Origin: JBMNQI01 sp050944055
Lineage (GTDB): Bacteria; Bacillota; Clostridia; Oscillospirales; Oscillospiraceae
DNA length: 16,499 nucleotides
Assembly (NCBI GenBank): GCA_050944055.1
Contig: JBMNQI010000049.1
Coordinates: 1-16,499, forward strand
Direction: 5' to 3'
The notes below the pieces were generated by a model. The model made no database searches and was not told the origin of the DNA. It saw nothing but the letters and a program-made list of their open reading frames with translations. Positions within the stretch are counted from its first letter, which is position 1, and each line of letters opens with the position of its first letter. Below, in pieces: positions 4,872 to 13,401 of the stretch. Made by a program: the position numbers and the translations under genes.

Positions 4872-7121
4872 TTGGCGAGGGAAAATAAAAAAAGAATCGA
4901 GGATCGGGCGGATACGGGCATGCTTCGTCGTACAGTGGCGCTTATGGCGCTGTGCGGCATACTCGTGTTTTTGCCGCTTATATATACGCTTTACAAAATT
5001 CAGATACGCGACCACGATATATACGAGAAAAAAGCAGTTGAGCAGCAGACGGGTGAAACAAAGGTAAGCGCGTCGCGCGGCCAGATACTTGACAGCAATG
5101 GCAATATACTGGCGATATCCGCAAGCGCCGAAACCGTCTTTATATCGCCTAAGCAGATTCAAGAGGACAAACAGGACGTCAGCCTCATCGCGTCCGGCCT
5201 TTCGCAGATACTCGACGTGGATTACGATTCGATTATAAAGAAGGCCGCCGATACGAATTCCCAGTACAAAACAATAAAGACAAAGATTGAAAAGGATCTG
5301 GCCGACGAGGTGCGCAAATTCATAAACGAGAACAGTCTTACGGGCATCTATCTCGCGCCGGACACGAAGCGTTACTATCCATTCAGCACGCTGGCGTCGC
5401 ATGTCGTAGGCTTTGTTGGCTTCGACAACTACGGGCTTGAAGGTATTGAGGCCCTCTATGATAAGCTGCTGGCGGGTACGGACGGATATGTGGTATCTAC
5501 GCGCAACGGCAAGGGCACCGAGATGCTGTACAATTATGAAAACTATTACGACGGCGAAACCGGAAACAATGTGGTTCTGACGATTGACAGCACTATACAG
5601 TATTTCCTTGAAAAGCAGCTTGAGGCGGCGGTCGAGGACTACGACGTCCAAAACGGGGCGGCGGGAATAATAATGAACGTCAATACAGGCGAGATTCTGG
5701 CTATGGCGACCGTAGACAGTTTCGACCTCAACGAGTATAACAAGATTACAAACCCGAAGACGCTTGAGAAGCTGAGCCGGTATTCCGGCGACGAATACAA
5801 TGAGAAATTTACGGAAGCGCTGTTTTCGCTGTGGCGCAACAAGGCGGTTGCGGATACGTATGAGCCGGGCTCCACTTTCAAGATAATGACGCTTGCCATG
5901 GCTTTGGAGGAGGGCGCCATTTCGCCCGACAACCACTTCTACTGCAGCGGGTCGATGGACGTAGTGGGAAGGACTCAGCCTGTCCACTGCTGGAGAACCT
6001 GGGGCCACGGCGACCAGGATCTGGCGACGGCCGTTCAGAACTCCTGCAATATGGCGTTTGTTCAAATAGGCCTGCGCGTAGGCGCCGAAACCTTCTGGAA
6101 GTATGCGGAAGCCTTCGGCTTCTTCGACAAAACCGGCATCGACGTGCCCGGCGAATCGGCAAGCATCTGGTGGAAGAAAGACTATTTTACAAACCCGGAT
6201 AATCTTGGATCGCTGGCGGTTGCGTCCTTCGGGCAGACTTTCAATATCACGCCGATTCAGCTCATAACCGCCGCGTCGGCAGCCTGCAACGGCGGCTACC
6301 TGCTGAAGCCCTACGTCGTAAAAAGCGTAACCTCCTCCGACGGAACAGTCGTAGAAAGCCACGAGCCCACGGTAACAAGGCAGGTTATAAGCGAGGAGAC
6401 CTCGAAACAGGTATGCGAGATACTTGAGGGCGTTGTCGCCAAGGGAACCGGCAAGGGAGCGCAGGTAACAGGCTACAAAATCGCCGGGAAGACAGGCACC
6501 TCCGAAAAGGTTGGGCAGCAGAATGAAACCGATAAAATTGTCTCGTTTCTTGGGATCGCGCCTGCAGACGACCCGCAGATAGCGGTGCTCGTTATGATGG
6601 ACACGCCGAGCACTGAGACCGGTATATATATCAGCGGGGGACAGATGGCGGCTCCCACAGTGGGCAAGATTTTAGCCGACGTGCTGCCCTACATGGGCAT
6701 AGAGCCTGACTATACGGAAGAGGAATTAGCGCGCGTGGATATAACAGTCCCGGAGATAACCGGCCTGAGCCTTGAAGAGGCCATGGCAAAGCTGGACGAT
6801 AAAGGACTGGGGTACAGGATCTTCGGAAACGGCGAAACCGTTACGGACCAGCTGCCGGCCTCAGGTTCGGTCATACCGGGAACCGCAGACGTAATAATAT
6901 ATTTGGGAGCCCCGAAGCCGACGGAAGACATTGCGGTTCCGAATATATACGGAATGACGGAAGCGCAGGCAAAAGAGGCGCTCGAAGAGCGCTGCCTGTT
7001 CCTGCGCTCCTCGGGGGCCGCGGGCGGCACGGTATCAAACCAGAGCATAGCCGCCGGCGTCTCAGTAGCTCCCGGCACTGTCGTTACGGCTACGTTTATC
7101 GATACCTCTGTCTACGACTAG
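4872..7121 (+). CDS. Class B penicillin-binding protein (SpoVD/FtsI/PBP2B type) with two PASTA domains
   Basis: A 749-residue peptidoglycan transpeptidase that cross-links septal or spore wall together with FtsW. In order: short basic cytoplasmic tail, signal anchor (about 18-40), PBP dimerisation domain (begins about 60, with SRGQILDSNGNILA), and transpeptidase domain with all three catalytic motifs: STFK (nucleophile S334, K337), SCN (391-393) and KTGT (540-543). Two C-terminal PASTA domains follow (about 626-679 and 689-744), each starting VP and ending in a strand. The start is TTG at 4872 with GGGGAGA upstream; the first in-frame ATG (4920) would remove the basic tail. B. subtilis has both pbpB and spoVD at this place, whereas only one gene occurs here. 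Two PASTA domains are more PBP2B-like, but division and sporulation roles cannot be separated by sequence, so I give no symbol. Confidence 0.95.
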   Translation: MARENKKRIEDRADTGMLRRTVALMALCGILVFLPLIYTLYKIQIRDHDIYEKKAVEQQTGETKVSASRGQILDSNGNILAISASAETVFISPKQIQEDKQDVSLIASGLSQILDVDYDSIIKKAADTNSQYKTIKTKIEKDLADEVRKFINENSLTGIYLAPDTKRYYPFSTLASHVVGFVGFDNYGLEGIEALYDKLLAGTDGYVVSTRNGKGTEMLYNYENYYDGETGNNVVLTIDSTIQYFLEKQLEAAVEDYDVQNGAAGIIMNVNTGEILAMATVDSFDLNEYNKITNPKTLEKLSRYSGDEYNEKFTEALFSLWRNKAVADTYEPGSTFKIMTLAMALEEGAISPDNHFYCSGSMDVVGRTQPVHCWRTWGHGDQDLATAVQNSCNMAFVQIGLRVGAETFWKYAEAFGFFDKTGIDVPGESASIWWKKDYFTNPDNLGSLAVASFGQTFNITPIQLITAASAACNGGYLLKPYVVKSVTSSDGTVVESHEPTVTRQVISEETSKQVCEILEGVVAKGTGKGAQVTGYKIAGKTGTSEKVGQQNETDKIVSFLGIAPADDPQIAVLVMMDTPSTETGIYISGGQMAAPTVGKILADVLPYMGIEPDYTEEELARVDITVPEITGLSLEEAMAKLDDKGLGYRIFGNGETVTDQLPASGSVIPGTADVIIYLGAPKPTEDIAVPNIYGMTEAQAKEALEERCLFLRSSGAAGGTVSNQSIAAGVSVAPGTVVTATFIDTSVYD

Positions 7122-7156
7122 CTTCGCCCTAACATCAAAATACGGAGGAAAAATCT

Positions 7157-8602
7157 ATGAAACTGTCAGATCTGCTGCGGGGAATTGATGTTCTCAGGAC
7201 TACAGTTGATCTGAATACGGATATAAATGCTGTGGTTTACGACTCCCGCAAGGCGTTGCCCGGCTGTCTTTTCGTTGCTATGGCGGGGTTTGAGACGGAC
7301 GGCCACGAATATATAAGCTCAGCTCTTGAAAAAGGCGCGGCGGCCGTAATATGCCAGCACGCTCCGGCGGGCGCTCCCTGCGTAACGGTCAGCGATCCCC
7401 GTGCCGCTCTGGCGCGAATCGGCGCAAACTTTTTCAGAAATCCGGCGGAAGAGATGACGATAATTGGAGTTACGGGCACGAACGGGAAGACCACAACCAC
7501 ATATATTCTTAAGACCCTGCTGGAAAAGGCATTTGGGGCGAAAGTAGGTCTGATAGGGACTAATCAGAATATGATAGGCGACAAAGCTTTGCCGGCAGAA
7601 CGCACGACGCCTGAAAGCTTTGAACTGCAGGCGCTTTTGCGCGAAATGGCCGATGCGGGCTGCACTCATGTCGTTATGGAGGTTTCATCTCACGCTCTGA
7701 GCCTTCACAGGGTTGATGGCATAAGCTTCCGCACGGGGATTTTTACGAATCTGACACAGGATCATCTTGATTTCCACCGTACGATGGAAGACTACCTAGC
7801 CGCGAAAGCAAAGCTCTTCGGAATGTGCGAGGCGGGGATATTCAATATAGACGACGAATACGCCGGCGAGCTTATGAAAAACGCTGCCTGCCGGATCTTT
7901 ACTTATTCCGCGATTCGCAACGAAGCGGACCTCGTGGCGAAGAACATCAATCTGAAACCCGACCGCGTGGAGTTTGAGGCTCTTACAATAGACGCAATAT
8001 CCCGGGCGGAGCTGCATATACCGGGGCGTTTTTCAGTCTATAACGCGCTGGCCGCCATAGCCGCAATGCTCGAGCTCGGCGCACCGCTGACGACTATCAC
8101 GTCGGCTATAAAGTCGGCAAAAGGAGTTAAGGGGCGTATGGAGGTGGTGCCTACAGGCGGGCGGGATTTTACGATAATAATTGATTACGCTCATACGCCG
8201 GACGCTCTTGAAAACGTAATTAGAACCGTGAAGGATTTTTCAAAGGGCAGGACTGTAGTGCTTTTTGGCTGCGGGGGAGACCGAGACCCTATTAAACGCC
8301 CTCTTATGGGACAGGTTGCCGCCCGGCTTGCCGACTATGTCATAGTGACCTCTGACAACCCGCGAACCGAAAAGCCCGAAAAGATCATCGAGGAAATCGT
8401 GGGAGGTATGGAAGGAATAAAAACGCCGTATACTGTGATAACGGACCGCATAGAGGCTATTCACTATGCCATTGACAGCCACGAATCCAATGATATAATC
8501 ATCCTCGCGGGTAAAGGACATGAGACCTACCAGATTGTCGGCAAGACTAAGCGCCATATGGATGAAAGGGAGATTGTGGCCGAATGGCTGGCCCGCAAAT
8601 AA
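7157..8602 (+). CDS. murE: UDP-N-acetylmuramoyl-L-alanyl-D-glutamate--2,6-diaminopimelate ligase MurE
   Basis: A 481-residue cytoplasmic Mur ligase that adds the third stem-peptide residue using ATP. The N-terminal UDP-binding domain contains VVYDSRKALPGCLFVAM. The ATP loop GVTGTNGKTTTT is at residues 104-115 with K111, followed by a central domain with HVVMEVSSHAL and the Lys of YLAAKAKLF, the position that is carbamylated in MurE. In the C-terminal domain, DNPR (400-403) is the established determinant for meso-diaminopimelate rather than lysine, so the organism should have A1gamma-type, meso-DAP peptidoglycan. The ATG follows TACGGAGGAAAA, a strong ribosome binding site. murF does not follow, as it does in many bacteria; mraY is next, as in B. 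subtilis. Confidence 0.97.
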   Translation: MKLSDLLRGIDVLRTTVDLNTDINAVVYDSRKALPGCLFVAMAGFETDGHEYISSALEKGAAAVICQHAPAGAPCVTVSDPRAALARIGANFFRNPAEEMTIIGVTGTNGKTTTTYILKTLLEKAFGAKVGLIGTNQNMIGDKALPAERTTPESFELQALLREMADAGCTHVVMEVSSHALSLHRVDGISFRTGIFTNLTQDHLDFHRTMEDYLAAKAKLFGMCEAGIFNIDDEYAGELMKNAACRIFTYSAIRNEADLVAKNINLKPDRVEFEALTIDAISRAELHIPGRFSVYNALAAIAAMLELGAPLTTITSAIKSAKGVKGRMEVVPTGGRDFTIIIDYAHTPDALENVIRTVKDFSKGRTVVLFGCGGDRDPIKRPLMGQVAARLADYVIVTSDNPRTEKPEKIIEEIVGGMEGIKTPYTVITDRIEAIHYAIDSHESNDIIILAGKGHETYQIVGKTKRHMDEREIVAEWLARK

Positions 8603-8623
8603 TCAGGATCGGAAGATAACCTT

Positions 8624-9607
8624 ATGACTCTTTACGCTTTCGCGGCCGCTTTTGTGCTGTCGCTTATACTGGGGAAATTCATAATACCTATGCTTCGACG
8701 CATGGACGCCCGCCAGAGTATTAAGGAAATAGGGCCTAAATGGCATATGAGCAAACAGGGAACCCCAATGATGGGGGGCATCATATTCATCGCGGCGTCG
8801 GGCGCCGCCACAATAGCTTTCGGCTGGAACAGCATGAAAAACGGCAATTACATACATTTGTTCATTTTTGGGATGGCCCTGATATTCGGGCTTGTCGGCT
8901 TCGCGGACGACTATGTTAAAGTGAAAAAGAAACAGAATACAGGGCTTACAGTACTTCAGAAGCTTCTTCTGCAAATAGCCGTTGCCGTCGCTTTTATCGC
9001 CCTGCTGCGATATTTCGGACACCTGTCCTCCAGGCTGTATATCCCGTTTCTGAACGTAACATGGGAGCTGCCGTGGATTGTATATACGATAATAGCGGCC
9101 TTTATCATTGTTGGATTTGTCAACGCCGTAAATATTACAGACGGGATAGACGGGCTTGCCGCCGGGGTTACGACGCCGGTCGCACTGTTTTTCGCGGCCG
9201 CGGCCTATTACTGGAGCAATCAGGCCGTCGGGCTGTTTGCCGCCGCGCTGGCGGGGGCGCTGATAGGCTTCCTCTTTTACAACTACCATCCCGCCAGAGT
9301 TTTTATGGGCGATACGGGCTCCCTCTTTCTCGGCGGGTCAATCTGCGGGCTGGCATTTGCTCTTGATATTCCGCTGATTCTCGTTCCGGTCGGAATCATA
9401 TATCTGATCGAGACGATGTCAGATATTATACAGGTGCTTTATTTCAAAGCTACGGGCGGGAAGCGCGTTTTCCTGATGGCGCCGCTACATCATCATTTTG
9501 AGATGAAGGGCTGGAAGGAAGGGAAGATATTCTGGACCTTCACGCTGATAACCGTGGCGTTTTGCCTGTTAGGATTCTGGGCGCTTACTTTCAAATACAT
9601 GATGTGA
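8624..9607 (+). CDS. mraY: Phospho-N-acetylmuramoyl-pentapeptide-transferase MraY
   Basis: A 327-residue polytopic membrane enzyme (about ten hydrophobic helices) that transfers phospho-MurNAc-pentapeptide to undecaprenyl phosphate, giving lipid I. Signature motifs are present: PKWHMSKQGTPMMGGIIF (38-55); the catalytic Asp pair in GFADDYVKVKKK (D95, D96); NAVNITDGIDGLAAG (around 167-181); FMGDTGSLFLGG, with D230 aligning with the nucleophile-site Asp; and the HHH motif (289-291) in PLHHHFEMKGW. The ATG follows CGGAAG. It ends 17 bases before ftsW; murD, which separates these genes in many dcw clusters, is missing. Confidence 0.97.
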   Translation: MTLYAFAAAFVLSLILGKFIIPMLRRMDARQSIKEIGPKWHMSKQGTPMMGGIIFIAASGAATIAFGWNSMKNGNYIHLFIFGMALIFGLVGFADDYVKVKKKQNTGLTVLQKLLLQIAVAVAFIALLRYFGHLSSRLYIPFLNVTWELPWIVYTIIAAFIIVGFVNAVNITDGIDGLAAGVTTPVALFFAAAAYYWSNQAVGLFAAALAGALIGFLFYNYHPARVFMGDTGSLFLGGSICGLAFALDIPLILVPVGIIYLIETMSDIIQVLYFKATGGKRVFLMAPLHHHFEMKGWKEGKIFWTFTLITVAFCLLGFWALTFKYMM

Positions 9608-9624
9608 GGGACGGAGGCCGCTTT

Positions 9625-10845
9625 ATGAGCAGCAACTGGGGATCGGGGTATAAAAGCGACCTGTATTACGGCGATTTGCCGAAGGCGCCGATCGACGCAA
9701 AAAAGCAGGGCGTTTCAGAGACTGCCCGGCCGGGTGAAGCCGACGGGTGGTTTATAAGAGGCCCTCTGGACCTGCCGTTCCTAATGCTTACGGTAATAAT
9801 CCTCTGCTTCGGAGTAGTGATGGTGTTTTCGGCAAGCTATGCCTCTGCATATTACGAGACCGGTAAGCCGACCCACTATTTTATGCGTCAGAGTATTTTC
9901 GCAGTTCTCGGCATAGTAGTTATGATGCTGGTGTCGCGTATAAATTACAGGAAATACAAGCAGATGGCGCCTCTCATTATGGGCGTTTCGATTATCCTGC
10001 TTATAACTGTACTCTTTATCGGAGTAAGAAGCGGCGACGCGCGGCGCTGGATTGACCTCGGCTTTACTACCTTCCAGCCCTCGGAGCTGGTTAAGCTGGC
10101 TATAATACTTCTGTTCGCCAAAATGATCTGCGCCTATAAGCATAAGATGAGGACCTTCAGGTACGGCGTGCTGCCTTTCGCGCTTCTGCTTGTCTTAGTC
10201 TGCTTTTTGCTATATCTTGAGCCTCATCTTTCGGCAATGGTTATAGTTTTATGCATAGGCGCGACAATGATGTTCCTCGGGGGCACCCGAAAATTCTGGT
10301 TTGTCGGGGGCGTTCTGGTCGTCGCGCTGGCGGCATGGCTCATCATTGGGCAGCTTGGTTACGCAAGCTCGCGTATTGCAGCCTGGAGGGACCCGTTTTC
10401 GGATACTCAGGGTGTCGGCTGGCAGATTATACAGTCCCTGTATTCAATAGGTTCGGGAGGACTCACCGGGCTCGGACTCGGCAACAGCCGCCAGAAATTC
10501 CTTTATCTCCCCGAAGAGCACAACGATTTTATTTTTTCGGTGCTCTGCGAAGAGCTCGGCTTCATCGGGGCCGTAATCGTTATTCTGTTGTTTATGCTTT
10601 TAATCGTGCGCGGCTACTGGATTGCGGCGCATGCCAGAGACAAGTACGGCACGCTTATTGCGGCCGGGATATCGACGCTTTTGGCATTTCAGGTGTTTTT
10701 CAATATTGCGGTTGTAACGAATTTTATTCCGGTCACAGGAATTTCACTCCCGTTTTTCAGTTACGGCGGCACGGCCCTGGTTATGCAGCTGGCGGAGATG
10801 GGCATCGTCCTGTCAGTCGCGCGCAACGCCCCCATAACCGCTTAG
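9625..10845 (+). CDS. ftsW: SEDS-family peptidoglycan glycosyltransferase FtsW (SpoVE-like)
   Basis: A 407-residue polytopic protein of the SEDS family, the lipid II polymerase of the septum that works with the class B PBP encoded upstream. Conserved segments are VVMVFSASYASAYY in the first membrane helix, RRWIDLGFTTFQPSELVKLA (around 139-158), HNDFIF (299-304), CEELGFIGA, and LPFFSYGGTALVMQLAEMG (from about 375). The ATG at 9625 is chosen because GGAGG ends seven bases upstream; an in-frame start at 9562 would overlap the end of mraY. A hydrophilic N-terminal tail of nearly 50 residues precedes the first helix. RodA and SpoVE share the same fold; the position before murG argues for the division/sporulation member. 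Confidence 0.94.
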   Translation: MSSNWGSGYKSDLYYGDLPKAPIDAKKQGVSETARPGEADGWFIRGPLDLPFLMLTVIILCFGVVMVFSASYASAYYETGKPTHYFMRQSIFAVLGIVVMMLVSRINYRKYKQMAPLIMGVSIILLITVLFIGVRSGDARRWIDLGFTTFQPSELVKLAIILLFAKMICAYKHKMRTFRYGVLPFALLLVLVCFLLYLEPHLSAMVIVLCIGATMMFLGGTRKFWFVGGVLVVALAAWLIIGQLGYASSRIAAWRDPFSDTQGVGWQIIQSLYSIGSGGLTGLGLGNSRQKFLYLPEEHNDFIFSVLCEELGFIGAVIVILLFMLLIVRGYWIAAHARDKYGTLIAAGISTLLAFQVFFNIAVVTNFIPVTGISLPFFSYGGTALVMQLAEMGIVLSVARNAPITA

Positions 10846-10866
10846 TCGACTGAATGTGAGGCGCAA

Positions 10867-12003
10867 ATGAGAATTATTTTTACATGCGGCGGCACCGCCG
10901 GGCATATTTATCCAGCTGTCGCGGTTGCGGATTTAATAAGAAAGAATCGGCCCGAATCGGGAATAATATTTGTCGGGGCGAAAGGGAGAATGGAAACTGA
11001 GCTGGTGCCGCGCGAAGGGTACGAGATACGTACGCTTACGATATCAAATTTCAGCAGAAGCGTTAGCTTAAACGGTATAAAACACAATATAAACACAATA
11101 AAAAACCTGTGGCGCGCAAGAAAAGAGGCTATAAGCATACTCGACGATTTTAAGCCCGACGCAGTTGTCGGAACCGGGGGTTATGCAAGCTACCCTATAC
11201 TCCGTGCGGCGGCCGGGCGCAATATCCCTACCGCGGTTCACGAGTCAAACGCCATGCCCGGCCTTACCACCAAAGTGCTGGCAAGGCATGTGGACCGTAT
11301 TATGGTCGCGTATGAAGAGAGCAGAAACGCATACCGTTACCCCAAAAAGGTTGTTGTAACCGGAACTCCGGTCCGAGCCGGTTTTACCGAGCTTAGCAGG
11401 CAGGAGGCAAGGGCGCAGCTGGGAATAAAACAGGACAAGCTGGTGCTGCTGACCTTCTGGGGCAGCCTCGGGGCGCGCTATATGAACGAAAAAATGGCCG
11501 AATTCTGCGCCTTAGCCGGAGCCGCGGGCAGCTTCATGCAAATACACGCAACGGGTAAGGACAAGCTCGAGGACTTTAAAAACGCGGTTCGTTCCTGCGG
11601 CGTAGAGCCAGACACCTGCCCAAACCTTGATTTGCGCGAATATATATATGATATGCCGAAGGTAATGGCCGCCGCAGACCTTGTAATATGCCGTGCGGGA
11701 GCTTCCACCCTGGCCGAGATAATTGCCTGCGGAATACCCGCTATTTTAGTCCCGTCGCCAAATGTGACGAATAACCACCAGGAAAAAAACGCCCGTTTGC
11801 TTGAAAAAGCCGGCGCGGCAAAAGTGATTCTGGAAAGCGAATGTACCGGAGCGTCATTGTTTGAGGCCGCCAACGCCCTGCTGCTGGACGCTCCGGGCCG
11901 GAGAAAGATGAGAGAGGCCCAAAAAGCTCTCGCCGTTGAAGATTCCGCGTATCGTATTCTTGAGGTTATTGACAGTATCACTTTACAAAACCACTCCGCA
12001 TAG
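10867..12003 (+). CDS. murG: UDP-N-acetylglucosamine--lipid I GlcNAc transferase MurG
   Basis: A 378-residue GT-B fold (family GT28) peripheral membrane enzyme that adds GlcNAc to lipid I, forming lipid II on the inner face of the membrane. The N-terminal G-loop TCGGTAGHIYPAVAV contains the conserved H13; DAVVGTGGYASYP (98-110) and HESNAMPGLTTK (125-136) are MurG signatures. In the C-terminal domain CRAGASTLAEIIACGIPAI and NNHQEKNARLLEKAGAA form the UDP-GlcNAc site. The usual GGS loop reads WGS here (W198-G199-S200). The ATG lies 21 bases after ftsW stops, with a modest GAGG site. Confidence 0.96.
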   Translation: MRIIFTCGGTAGHIYPAVAVADLIRKNRPESGIIFVGAKGRMETELVPREGYEIRTLTISNFSRSVSLNGIKHNINTIKNLWRARKEAISILDDFKPDAVVGTGGYASYPILRAAAGRNIPTAVHESNAMPGLTTKVLARHVDRIMVAYEESRNAYRYPKKVVVTGTPVRAGFTELSRQEARAQLGIKQDKLVLLTFWGSLGARYMNEKMAEFCALAGAAGSFMQIHATGKDKLEDFKNAVRSCGVEPDTCPNLDLREYIYDMPKVMAAADLVICRAGASTLAEIIACGIPAILVPSPNVTNNHQEKNARLLEKAGAAKVILESECTGASLFEAANALLLDAPGRRKMREAQKALAVEDSAYRILEVIDSITLQNHSA

Positions 12004-12063
12004 TATGGTGCGAGGCGGAAAGCGCCTATACTTTAGTTTAAACAAAGATGCGGAGGCACCGAA

Positions 12064-13329
12064 ATGAGTAAGTTCTTGATAAATGGGAACAAACCTATCA
12101 GAGGAGAGGTGGACGTTCACGGCGCAAAGAACAGCGTCCTGCCGATTCTGGCGGCAACGCTTCTGTGCGGCGGAGAAAGCGTAATAGTAAACTGCCCGGA
12201 CCTCACCGATGTAGACGCTTCAGTACGGATTTTGCGGCATCTCGGTTGCACAGTCAGACGCGAAGGCGGCAGCATAACCGTTGACTCCTCCACACTGACA
12301 GGCTGTGAAATACCCGATCAGCTAATGCGCGAAATGCGTTCATCCGTAATATTCCTCGGCGCCATACTTGCGCGAACAGGCTGCGCGCAGATGACATATC
12401 CCGGAGGCTGCGAACTGGGAAGCCGGCCCATAGACCTTCATCTCGCGGCGCTGCGGAGCCTTGGAGCAGACATAAGCGAGACCGACGGCCACATACGCTG
12501 CACAGCCGCCAATCTTCGCGGCTGCGAACTGAATCTGAAGTTTCCGAGCGTCGGCGCGACGGAAAACATTATGCTTGCGGCATGCTGCGCCAAAGGGGAG
12601 ACCATAATTTCAAACGCCGCCTGCGAGCCGGAAATCGAGGATCTTCAGAATTTCCTCGTTTCCCAGGGCGCCGATATCACGGGCGCCGGGACGCCGATAA
12701 TACGCATCAGGGGCGTATCAAAGCTCCACGGCTCGGAGCACAAAGTTATACCGGACAGGATTGTAGCCGCGACATTCCTCTGCGCATGTGCCTCCTCGGG
12801 GGGCGAGGTACTTCTCAGGAACGTCATACCGGGCCATTTCAGCACAGTCAGCGAGATCCTCGCTGAGGCCGGGTGCACGGTACGTATCATGAAAGACAGC
12901 GTGTACATTAAGCGCGATAAGCGTCTGCGCGCCGTACGGCCTGTGATGACGGCTCCGTATCCGGGCTTCCCGACGGACGCGCAGGCCCCGCTTATGGCTG
13001 CGCTGCTGCGTGCGGAGGGGACGTCGGTCATAGTGGAAAACATATTTGAAAACCGCTACCGCCACGTTGGAGAGCTGCTCCGTATGGGGGCCGACATAAG
13101 AATCGAAGGGCGCACAGCTATTATAACGGGCGTAGAGAGAACATACGGCGCTTCCGTGCGCGCAACGGATCTTCGCGGCGGGGCCGCCATGGTTGTGGCC
13201 GCGCTCGGCGCGGACGGGGAGAGCGAAATCAGCGAGGTCCTGCACATTGACAGGGGCTATGACGGGCTGACAGAATCGCTGCAGGCCCTCGGCACGGATA
13301 TAAAACGCGCCGTTCCCGCTATCGCATAA
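12064..13329 (+). CDS. murA: UDP-N-acetylglucosamine 1-carboxyvinyltransferase MurA
   Basis: A 421-residue enolpyruvyl transferase (EPSP synthase-like fold) that performs the first committed step of peptidoglycan synthesis: phosphoenolpyruvate plus UDP-GlcNAc. K22-N23 lie in HGAKNSVLPILAA, the catalytic Cys is C116 in PGGCELGSRPIDLH, and the catalytic-loop aspartate is in GFPTDAQAPLMA. FENRYRHVGELLRMGADI is another family signature. C116 is the residue attacked by fosfomycin, and no Cys-to-Asp change is present. The ATG follows TGCGGAGG. Many Bacillota carry two murA paralogues; this one, placed between murG and ftsQ, takes the position of murB in B. subtilis. Confidence 0.96.
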   Translation: MSKFLINGNKPIRGEVDVHGAKNSVLPILAATLLCGGESVIVNCPDLTDVDASVRILRHLGCTVRREGGSITVDSSTLTGCEIPDQLMREMRSSVIFLGAILARTGCAQMTYPGGCELGSRPIDLHLAALRSLGADISETDGHIRCTAANLRGCELNLKFPSVGATENIMLAACCAKGETIISNAACEPEIEDLQNFLVSQGADITGAGTPIIRIRGVSKLHGSEHKVIPDRIVAATFLCACASSGGEVLLRNVIPGHFSTVSEILAEAGCTVRIMKDSVYIKRDKRLRAVRPVMTAPYPGFPTDAQAPLMAALLRAEGTSVIVENIFENRYRHVGELLRMGADIRIEGRTAIITGVERTYGASVRATDLRGGAAMVVAALGADGESEISEVLHIDRGYDGLTESLQALGTDIKRAVPAIA

Positions 13330-13401
13330 AGGCCGCTGCAGACTCAATGCCGCAGGCTTCAGCGCGGGCAAACGGAACATATGCACACAGGAGAACGAAA
13401 T

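Noticed and set aside
4821..6362. Long minus-strand open frame of 513 codons across the PBP gene
   Set aside because: It lies wholly antisense to a protein with all three PBP catalytic motifs. Its translation has no recognisable domain and there is no suitable ribosome binding site; it is a by-product of codon use on the other strand.
9562..9624. Upstream start of ftsW at 9562
   Set aside because: It would overlap the 3' end of mraY in another frame and has no ribosome binding site; ATG at 9625 has GGAGG at correct spacing.
12013..12027. Hairpin AGGCG-GAAAG-CGCCT between murG and murA
   Set aside because: The stem is five bp with no T run after it, so it is not a terminator; no promoter in this 60-base gap is good enough to report.
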